Below are positions 1 through 5,193 of a stretch of DNA of 5,193 nucleotides, one piece after another. The notes beneath the pieces were generated by a model that saw nothing but the letters and a program-made list of their open reading frames with translations, was not told the DNA's origin and did no database searches. This DNA is from Campylobacterota bacterium. Lineage in GTDB: Bacteria; Campylobacterota; Campylobacteria; Campylobacterales; Sulfurovaceae. Made by a program: the position numbers and the translations under genes. The stretch spans positions 1-5,193 of the forward strand of contig QMKT01000139.1 of NCBI GenBank assembly GCA_003646505.1. Reading direction: 5' to 3'. Within the stretch, counting starts at the first letter, position 1; the number at the start of each line of letters is the position of its first letter.

Positions 1-1
1 A

Positions 2-568
2 GAAGACGATGATATTGATGCTGAACTTGAAAAAGAAGCTAATGCTAAAGAAGCACCTGTAAGTAAGGAAGAGGCTGAGGGGAAAAAGCTTGAAAAAATG
101 CGTCTTAAAGAAAAGAAGCTTGAAGAAGAGATAAAAGCGAAAAAAGAGTTGATGGCTCAGCAAGAAAAGAAGGTCAATGCTGAAGATGCTATAGAAAAAC
201 AAAGAGCACATCAAAAAAAGATGGCAGCACTTTTCTTGGTTGAAAAAGAAAAATATGATCAGATAGAAAGAGATAAAAGAGAAGCTGAAGCAAAATTAGA
301 TCAGTCAAGAGCAAATGTTATGAAACAGGCGCAACAGGCTGATTCAAAAAACAAGGAAGCAGCACGTAAAAAATCTGAAGTTAAAAAGAGAGCAGCAAGA
401 AAAAAAGCTGCTGCTAAAAAGAAAAAAGAGGCTCAGGCAAAAAAAGCAAGAGAACAAAAAGCTTTAGAAGAGAAACAAACTGCTACCAAAAAAGCAGAAA
501 AAAATGTAGAGGAATCAAATAACGAAAAGACAGGATTTGATCACCTAAATGCTATTTTAGGAAGCTAA
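2..568 (+). CDS. Partial (5'-truncated) Lys/Glu/Ala-rich coiled-coil protein of unknown function
   Basis: The reading frame is open from base 2 to a TAA at 566-568, giving 188 visible codons. The start is probably outside the window: the 32 codons before the first in-frame ATG (98) have the same charged composition, and that ATG has only a distant GAGGGG (75-80) as a ribosome site. The visible part starts acidic (EDDDIDAELEKE) and continues as uninterrupted Lys/Glu/Ala/Gln-rich sequence expected to form a long helix or coiled coil. A strongly basic block follows at about visible residues 118-153 (KKRAARKKAAAKKKK). The protein ends in a different, non-repetitive tail, TGFDHLNAILGS. I see no membrane segment, cysteine or catalytic motif in this part. 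TolA-like linkers and histone-H1-like basic tails have similar composition, but composition alone does not show homology, so no function is assigned. The stop overlaps that of the convergent HAD gene. Confidence 0.8.
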   Translation, partial: EDDDIDAELEKEANAKEAPVSKEEAEGKKLEKMRLKEKKLEEEIKAKKELMAQQEKKVNAEDAIEKQRAHQKKMAALFLVEKEKYDQIERDKREAEAKLDQSRANVMKQAQQADSKNKEAARKKSEVKKRAARKKAAAKKKKEAQAKKAREQKALEEKQTATKKAEKNVEESNNEKTGFDHLNAILGS

Positions 569-1392
569 GAGATCGATTTCAAATATCTTGCAACAGCATC
601 TTCATCATTTGAATGAGGTAGGATAACATCTGCTACCTCTTTCACTTCATCTAAAGCATTTGAAACAGCCACAGAAGTTCCCGCAAGTTTAAATATCCCT
701 ATATCATTGACAGAGTCACCAAATACAGTTACATCTTTTGTGTCTCGCCCCAAATATTCCAACACTTTGTTAAGTGCATGTGCTTTGTCTCCTTCAGGGT
801 GGAGGAGTGTAAGGAAATAGCCTCCACCGTATTTTTCCGGTGAGAGTTTGGCTTCTATGCTATTGCCAAATATTTTGACTATCTCAGTATAAAGTGGACG
901 TAGCTGCACTTCGTAGCCAAAATATACTATCTTTAGATTTTGATCCATCGTACGATTACTGGGGTTGAACTGCATACGCGGGTCATTTTTGTAGCCTTTG
1001 AGGACTTCTTTCTGATAGTCGTTTAGTTTTCTAGGGTAGAGAAAGGCTTCGTTAATGTTACTATCTTCAATTCCTATGATAAAAGGGTCTATATCGTGTT
1101 TTAATCCTATATCAACGATGGCATCACCTATTTCTTTGTTTAATATTTTTAAGTCTATGAGTTTACGTTCTGGTGTGATGATGATCGATCCATCCAACAA
1201 GATCATAGGAGCATTGATATGGAGTGAAGCCAGTAACTCTTGAGACTTAGTAAAGCTTCTAGCAGTTGCAACACCCATGATGGCATGTTGGGCTTTAGTA
1301 TTCCATGATTCAACACTGTAAGGACTAATACTTAGGTCTGAACGTAAAAAGGTGTGGTCTAGGTCGGTGATATAGATAGGTCTTTTAGGCAT
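565..1392 (-). CDS. HAD-superfamily hydrolase, Cof-like (subclass IIB) phosphatase
   Basis: This gene encodes 275 residues, a normal length for Cof-type HAD phosphatases. These are cytosolic Mg2+-dependent enzymes that remove phosphate from small metabolites through an aspartyl-phosphate. All four HAD motifs are visible. Motif I is DLDHT with nucleophile D10 and acid/base D12. Motif II is ATARS with T43. Motif III is the lysine in GDKAHAL (K203). Motif IV is GDSVND with D226 and D230. The following SVAVSNALDEVKEVADV stretch is typical of the Cof branch. The middle, about residues 80-190, would be the C2-type cap that sets substrate choice; it gives no clear substrate, so sugar phosphates, nucleotides or other phosphoesters are all possible. 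The ATG follows a modest GAGAG ribosome site five bases upstream. Only 14 bases separate it from the upstream ygiQ stop, so it is probably the second gene of that operon. Its TAG overlaps the stop of the convergent gene by four bases (CTAA, 565-568). Confidence 0.92.
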   Translation of the reverse strand: MPKRPIYITDLDHTFLRSDLSISPYSVESWNTKAQHAIMGVATARSFTKSQELLASLHINAPMILLDGSIIITPERKLIDLKILNKEIGDAIVDIGLKHDIDPFIIGIEDSNINEAFLYPRKLNDYQKEVLKGYKNDPRMQFNPSNRTMDQNLKIVYFGYEVQLRPLYTEIVKIFGNSIEAKLSPEKYGGGYFLTLLHPEGDKAHALNKVLEYLGRDTKDVTVFGDSVNDIGIFKLAGTSVAVSNALDEVKEVADVILPHSNDEDAVARYLKSIS

Positions 1393-1406
1393 TTATACTC
1401 TCATTC

Positions 1407-3161
1407 TTAACTTGCAAAACCTGAAGTAAAATTGGTTTTCTCTTGCACTATGGCTTTTTGTTTTTCTTTTCGTTTTGTATCTTTTTCTACAAATATTTTT
1501 TTACGTGTTTTAGGATCCATCTCTGTATAGTACATCACTGCTGAGTAGGTACTTGGTGTTGGTGTAAAGACTTGTGCCTGTTCAGGATTCATTTTTAATT
1601 CATTGGTAGTAAAATTTTTAAGTGAATGCATATCTTTTTCTGTACAGCCTGGATGTGCAGCAATGAGATAGTAAGTTAAAAATTGCTTTTTACCCATGTC
1701 ACGGTTAAGCTTGTCATAAAGCTTCTTGAAGTCTACGAGGGTTTGTTTCCCTGGTTTCCCCATGAGTTCCAGTACATGTTGTTCTGTATGCTCAGGTGCA
1801 ACTTTCATCTGTCCAGAGATGTGATATTTTACCATCTCTTTTAAGTAAGAGTAACCATGCTTCTTATCTTCTGTTATAAGGTCATAACGTACTCCTGAGG
1901 CAACAAAAGCTTTTCTGACACCTTCCACTTGTCGTATTTTACGTAAGAGATTGATATTTCTGCTGTGGTCGGGTTTCATGGAGCTACACAAGTGCGTGGC
2001 ATCAACACAGCGTTGGTGATCACAGGTACCTAGCTTTAGTTTCTTGTTACACTCATAGCCATACATATTTGCTGTGGGACCACCTACATCTGAGATAATG
2101 CCTTTGTAATCTTTATACTGGTTAAAATCTTTGGCCTCTTGAAGTATATTTTTTTCTGAACGTGTACGTATGGTACGTCCTTGATGCACACCAATAGCAC
2201 AAAAGTTACACTCTCCCCAACACCCATGATGTGTCATGATGGAAAACTTGATGGTCTCTAAACATTTGACTTTACCATCTTTTGAGTAGTAGGGGTGTAG
2301 CTCTCTGGTAAATGGCAGGTTGGAGTTGGCATCCATCTCATCTTCATTGAGGTAGTCACATGGCGGGTTTTGTATGAGATAACGTGTATCAACAGGCTGA
2401 CAGAGTCCGCGTGCCGAGATGGGGTCATTGTGATCATAAAAATCATCAAAGAGGTCTATGTATTTCTCTTTATTCTTCAAACATTCTGTGTGTGAGGGAA
2501 GCTGTATGTACTCATAGTTTGGTTCTTTAGCTATGTAACATACTCCACGTATGTCTCTATATTCTCTTCCTTCTTTAAGAGCGCGAGTCAGTTGTTCTAT
2601 AGCGATCTCACCCATACCGTAGATAAGTATGTCGGCTTTAGAATCAAAAAGTATGGGTTTTTTTAGTTTATTTGACCAATAGTCGTAGTGACTTACACGA
2701 CGTAAACTTGCTTCTATACCACCAAGTACCAAGGGTACAGTGTTTTTAAAGTGTTGACGTATGAGATTGCAGTAGACAGATAAAGCACGATCAGGACGTT
2801 TGTTGTTTTTCCCACCTGGTGTGTAGTCATCAGAGTTTCTAAACTTTTTTGTAGCCGTGTAGTTGGAGACCATAGAGTCCACAGAACCACCACTAATACC
2901 CCAGTAGAGTCTGGGTTCACCCAAACGTTTGATGTCTATATCAGACTTGACATCAGGTTGACCTATCATGCCTACTTTGTAGCCCATACGCTCAAGCATA
3001 CGACCTACCATAGCTACACCGATAAAAGGAGAGTCTATGTAGGCATCTCCGCTTACAAGTATAATGTCACATTGACTCCATCCTAATGCATCCATCTCTT
3101 TACGTGTGGTAGGGAGAAAGTCTTTTTCACTAAAAGACGATGCTGGCATTTTTTTGCTCAT
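1407..3161 (-). CDS. ygiQ: YgiQ/UPF0313 family radical SAM protein
   Basis: This is a 584-residue radical S-adenosylmethionine protein whose family reaction is, to my knowledge, not firmly established. The N-terminal UPF0313 domain (about residues 14-290) contains family-typical strings such as FLPTTRKEMDALGW, SGDAYIDSP and GGIEASLRR. The radical SAM core carries CWGECNFC, i.e. CxxxCxxC with C314, C318 and C321 as ligands of the 4Fe-4S cluster. Four more cysteines (C371, C380, C385, C392) follow in a cluster. VAPEH (about 454-458) and PTPSTYSAVMYYTEMDP near the C terminus are also family hallmarks. It is shorter than the E. coli protein, mostly at the two ends, and has a basic C-terminal tail. 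I chose the ATG at 3161 because AAGG lies six bases upstream. An in-frame ATG at 3182 would add seven residues (591 in total) but has no ribosome site. It is likely the first gene of an operon with the HAD phosphatase 14 bases downstream. Confidence 0.95.
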   Translation of the reverse strand: MSKKMPASSFSEKDFLPTTRKEMDALGWSQCDIILVSGDAYIDSPFIGVAMVGRMLERMGYKVGMIGQPDVKSDIDIKRLGEPRLYWGISGGSVDSMVSNYTATKKFRNSDDYTPGGKNNKRPDRALSVYCNLIRQHFKNTVPLVLGGIEASLRRVSHYDYWSNKLKKPILFDSKADILIYGMGEIAIEQLTRALKEGREYRDIRGVCYIAKEPNYEYIQLPSHTECLKNKEKYIDLFDDFYDHNDPISARGLCQPVDTRYLIQNPPCDYLNEDEMDANSNLPFTRELHPYYSKDGKVKCLETIKFSIMTHHGCWGECNFCAIGVHQGRTIRTRSEKNILQEAKDFNQYKDYKGIISDVGGPTANMYGYECNKKLKLGTCDHQRCVDATHLCSSMKPDHSRNINLLRKIRQVEGVRKAFVASGVRYDLITEDKKHGYSYLKEMVKYHISGQMKVAPEHTEQHVLELMGKPGKQTLVDFKKLYDKLNRDMGKKQFLTYYLIAAHPGCTEKDMHSLKNFTTNELKMNPEQAQVFTPTPSTYSAVMYYTEMDPKTRKKIFVEKDTKRKEKQKAIVQEKTNFTSGFAS

Positions 3162-3167
3162 AGTGGA

Positions 3168-3171
3168 CCTT
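3168..3171 (-). promoter_or_regulatory. Ribosome binding site deciding the ygiQ start
   Basis: Read on the minus strand, AAGG sits six bases before the ATG at 3161 (AAGGTCCACTATG). The in-frame ATG 21 bases further upstream (3182) is preceded by AATTACAGAT, which has no purine-rich match. This favours the shorter YgiQ protein that begins MSKKMPASSF. Confidence 0.6.
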
Positions 3172-3211
3172 ATTGATGTCATATCTGTAATTAGATAGAG
3201 AAAAAATCTCT

Positions 3212-3230
3212 TTAAGCGTTAAGCATTAAG
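3212..3230. repeat. Heptanucleotide direct repeat TTAAGCG-TTAAGCA-TTAAG
   Basis: The plus strand shows TTAAGCG, TTAAGCA and TTAAG back to back, a 7-bp period repeated about 2.7 times. It lies between the predicted ygiQ promoter and the ygiQ start, so it would be in the ygiQ leader. Direct repeats can be sites for response regulators; TTAAG-type direct repeats are associated with the HP1043/CosR regulators of epsilonproteobacteria, but I recall a longer spacing there, so this link is only a guess. Chance occurrence in AT-rich DNA is possible. Confidence 0.4.
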
Positions 3231-3257
3231 TGATTTTTATATTATGAATATTTTCGT

Positions 3258-3263
3258 ATTATA
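3258..3263 (-). promoter_or_regulatory. Predicted -10 element for the ygiQ-HAD operon
   Basis: On the minus strand this reads TTGGCTATAAT, a perfect TATAAT with an upstream G as in the extended -10 promoters of Campylobacterota. No convincing -35 is present, which is usual for that group. Transcription would start near 3251, giving a leader of about 90 bases before the ATG at 3161. This leader contains the heptanucleotide repeat and a small AGAGA/TCTCT inverted repeat (3197-3211). Confidence 0.55.
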
Positions 3264-3304
3264 GCCAATAAGTAAAAATTCTCAATGTTGCTAGATATTA
3301 AATG

Positions 3305-3320
3305 TATCATTAATATGATA
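3305..3320. promoter_or_regulatory. Dyad-symmetric candidate operator upstream of ftsH
   Basis: TATCAT and ATGATA form a perfect 6-bp inverted repeat around a 4-base spacer (TAAT). The site ends 18 bases before the predicted ftsH -10, so it covers the place where a -35 would be. A dimeric regulator bound here could control ftsH. The region is very AT-rich, so such a dyad could also arise by chance; no known regulator is assigned. Confidence 0.35.
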
Positions 3321-3338
3321 TGAGGTTATATATTTTGG

Positions 3339-3344
3339 TACAAT
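3339..3344 (+). promoter_or_regulatory. Predicted -10 element for ftsH
   Basis: TACAAT is preceded by TTTTGG, giving TTTTGGTACAAT (3333-3344). This fits the T-rich plus extended -10 pattern (GnTAnaAT) of epsilonproteobacterial housekeeping promoters. Transcription would start near 3351, leaving a short leader of about 30 bases before the ATG at 3380. Confidence 0.5.
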
Positions 3345-3367
3345 AATACTATCTACATAGTTTCCTA

Positions 3368-3374
3368 AAGGAAG
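3368..3374 (+). promoter_or_regulatory. ftsH ribosome binding site inside a small inverted repeat
   Basis: AAGGAAG lies five bases before the ATG at 3380 and is a strong Shine-Dalgarno match, which fixes the ftsH start. Its GGAA also pairs with TTCC just upstream (3362-3365) across a TAAA loop. The mRNA could therefore form a weak hairpin hiding part of the site, although four base pairs are too few to be confident of an effect. Confidence 0.65.
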
Positions 3375-3379
3375 TATAA

Positions 3380-5193
3380 ATGGAAAAAGAGCCGATAGCC
3401 GATAATAAATTAAAACCATTTACAAATATATGGATTCTAATAATTGCAATGATACTTGGATTTCAAATATTTAATTATATGGCATTGCAAAAACAGAGTC
3501 AAACACTTTCTTATGATAAATTTAAAAATAGAATTGAACAGAATATCATCAAAGAGATTCGTGTTGATGGCGATCAGGTTGTAGCCACAGTGAAAGGTGA
3601 CATGGGAGCAAAGCCAACTTATTTAAGAACAATACTTCCTCCATTTGAAGATAAAAAATTTTTAGAATTACTGGAAAAAAATCATGTTAGTATGCATGTC
3701 AAGTCACAAAAAGATTCAGGCTTTTGGCTCTCTTTTATTATGCTGCTACCGCTTTTTTTATTTTTAGGATTTATACTCTATAGCTCACAACGTATCAAAA
3801 AGCAGTTAGGTGGCATGGGTGGTGGTGTATTTGATTTTATGCAATCAACTGCAAAGAAATATGCAAAAGAAGAGATATCTGTCACATTTGATGATGTAGC
3901 TGGTGTAGAAAATGCGAAGATAGAACTCTATGAAGTGGTTGATTTCCTAAAAAATCCTGATAAATATAGAAAGATAGGTGCCAAGATCCCCAGAGGTATT
4001 TTACTGATGGGGTCTCCGGGTACAGGTAAAACACTTTTAGCAAAAGCAGTAGCAGGAGAGGCTGAAGTACCTTTCTTTTCTATAAGCGGTTCTGAATTTG
4101 TGGAGATGTTTGTGGGTGTGGGAGCATCAAGGGTACGTGATCTGTTTAAAAAAGCTAAAAGTGAAGCCCCTGCTATTATTTTTATCGATGAAATTGACTC
4201 TGTAGGACGAGCCAGAGGAGCAGGGGTCGGTGGTGGACATGATGAAAAAGAACAAACGCTTAATCAGATTTTGGCTGAGATGGATGGATTTGAGACAGAT
4301 GAACAGGTGGTAGTCCTCGCAGCTACCAATCGTCCAGATGTTCTTGATTTTGCTCTTTTAAGACCGGGAAGATTTGATCGTAAGATAACTTTGAATTTAC
4401 CCGATGTGAAAGCGAGAGAAAAGATCTTAAATATTCATATACGCAATGTACGTAAAGACAGTTCTGTAGATCTGGAAAAGATAGCCAAAATGTCCATAGG
4501 TTTCTCTGGAGCTGATCTGGCAAACCTTGTCAATGAAGCAGCGATGCATGCAGCCAGGGAAAGTCAGGAGTATGTTACACAAGATAATTTCATGTATGCC
4601 CGTGATCGTATCCTTATGGGTGTAGAGCAAGAATTTGTCTTGGATGAAAAAGATAAAAAAAGAGTGGCCATTCATGAGAGTGGGCATGTTTTGGCGGCAT
4701 TGTTGCTAGAACATGCAGATCCCATAGAAAAGGTGAGTATCATTCCCCGAGGTCAGGCATTGGGTATGACAGAACAGCTGCCGTTAAAAGATATCAAAAA
4801 TTTCCCTAAGAATTATCTGCTAGATAAGATAGGTGTGATGCTAGGTGGAAGGACTGCTGAGCGTACACTTCTTGGAGATCTCTCTTCGGGTGCCGCCAAT
4901 GATCTCAAAGAAGCAACCTCTTTGGCAACACATATGGTCAGCCAATGGGGTATGAGTGAGTTGCTTGGACCGGTCTATTATCAAAAAGGTGAAGATCATG
5001 TCTTCTTGGGCCGTGAGATGGCGATGCCAAAAGACTTCAGTGAAGCGACCGCAAAACTTATAGATGATGAAGTACGAAAGATCATCACAGAAAAAGAGGA
5101 AGAGATATTGAAACTCTTTGCCGTACATAAGAAAGAGATCATTGCTCTTTCAGATAGGTTGGTAGAAAAAGAGTTGATCTATGCCGATGAGAT
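3380..5193 (+). CDS. ftsH: ATP-dependent zinc metalloprotease FtsH, 3'-truncated by the window edge
   Basis: There are 604 codons and no stop before the edge. FtsH is a hexameric inner-membrane protease that unfolds membrane and soluble proteins with ATP and degrades them in the cytoplasm. Two membrane segments are visible (about residues 17-36 and 114-135) around a periplasmic domain of roughly 77 residues. The AAA+ module follows: Walker A GSPGTGKT (211-218, K217), pore loop FVG (244-246), Walker B IIFIDE (D270, E271), sensor N317 and arginine fingers R331 and R334 in RPGRFDR. The M41 peptidase carries HESGH (H432, E433, H436) and a third zinc ligand, D508 in SSGAANDL. All catalytic residues are present, so it should be active. 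Serine at the second Walker A position (usually Pro) and Phe324 in [11 protein letters not shown] (usually [11 protein letters not shown]) are small departures from consensus. E. coli FtsH has 644 residues, so only the C-terminal tail should be missing. The ATG follows AAGGAAG. It is transcribed divergently from ygiQ. Confidence 0.96.
   Translation, partial: MEKEPIADNKLKPFTNIWILIIAMILGFQIFNYMALQKQSQTLSYDKFKNRIEQNIIKEIRVDGDQVVATVKGDMGAKPTYLRTILPPFEDKKFLELLEKNHVSMHVKSQKDSGFWLSFIMLLPLFLFLGFILYSSQRIKKQLGGMGGGVFDFMQSTAKKYAKEEISVTFDDVAGVENAKIELYEVVDFLKNPDKYRKIGAKIPRGILLMGSPGTGKTLLAKAVAGEAEVPFFSISGSEFVEMFVGVGASRVRDLFKKAKSEAPAIIFIDEIDSVGRARGAGVGGGHDEKEQTLNQILAEMDGFETDEQVVVLAATNRPDVLDFALLRPGRFDRKITLNLPDVKAREKILNIHIRNVRKDSSVDLEKIAKMSIGFSGADLANLVNEAAMHAARESQEYVTQDNFMYARDRILMGVEQEFVLDEKDKKRVAIHESGHVLAALLLEHADPIEKVSIIPRGQALGMTEQLPLKDIKNFPKNYLLDKIGVMLGGRTAERTLLGDLSSGAANDLKEATSLATHMVSQWGMSELLGPVYYQKGEDHVFLGREMAMPKDFSEATAKLIDDEVRKIITEKEEEILKLFAVHKKEIIALSDRLVEKELIYADE

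Noticed and set aside
98..568. ATG at 98 as the true start of the KE-rich gene
   Set aside because: The frame stays open to the left edge with the same composition and no well-placed ribosome site, so truncation by the window is more likely.
2..568. Calling the KE-rich protein TolA or a histone-H1-like protein
   Set aside because: The similarity is only in composition; no TolA C-terminal domain or other specific motif is visible.
1055..1243. Plus-strand open frame of 62 codons
   Set aside because: It is antisense to the HAD gene, whose motifs confirm the minus-strand frame.
2258..2920. Minus-strand open frames of 63 and 68 codons at 2258-2449 and 2714-2920
   Set aside because: They lie in another frame on the same strand inside ygiQ and show no domain or ribosome site.
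3197..3211. AGAGA-AAAAA-TCTCT inverted repeat in the ygiQ leader, considered as a terminator or riboswitch stem
   Set aside because: The five-pair, AU-rich stem is too weak for a terminator, and no riboswitch core was recognised around it.
4323..5128. Minus-strand open frames of 66, 86 and 95 codons at 4323-4523, 4427-4687 and 4841-5128
   Set aside because: All lie opposite the well-supported ftsH coding frame and encode no recognisable motif.

Overview
The window is AT-rich chromosomal DNA from a bacterium, most likely a Campylobacterota (epsilonproteobacterial) species of the Sulfurovum/Sulfurimonas kind. This placement is an inference. It rests on low GC, lysine/AAA-rich coding, compact gene packing, and promoters that look like a T-rich stretch plus an extended -10 (TTTTGGTACAAT, TTGGCTATAAT) without a clear -35. 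No sequence search was possible.

Layout. (1) Positions 2-568 (+) hold the 3' end of a gene for a highly charged, Lys/Glu/Ala-rich protein predicted to be a long helix; its start lies outside the window. (2) Its stop codon overlaps, tail to tail, the stop of a HAD-superfamily (Cof-like) phosphatase gene on the minus strand (565-1392). (3) Fourteen bases upstream of that gene in its own direction ends a radical-SAM gene of the YgiQ/UPF0313 family (1407-3161, minus), so the two probably form a ygiQ-HAD operon. (4) A 218-bp divergent intergenic region (3162-3379) carries a candidate promoter for each direction, a dyad-symmetric candidate operator and a heptanucleotide direct repeat. (5) From 3380 to the right edge (+) runs most of an ftsH gene, encoding the membrane-anchored AAA+ zinc protease FtsH. 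It is cut by the window end after 604 codons, probably some tens of residues short of its stop.

How they relate. The ygiQ and HAD genes are likely co-transcribed, but no shared pathway can be read from the sequence. FtsH is transcribed divergently and works in membrane-protein quality control. The KE-rich protein has no recognisable partner here. This is an ordinary core-genome-like segment: no mobile element, CRISPR array, tRNA or rRNA was seen, and I do not see a new multi-gene system. The points most worth a second look are the type of FtsH (its C-terminal half recalls the E. coli enzyme more than the H. pylori one), the unrecognised coiled-coil protein with its short non-charged tail, and the regulatory sites in the divergent intergenic region.
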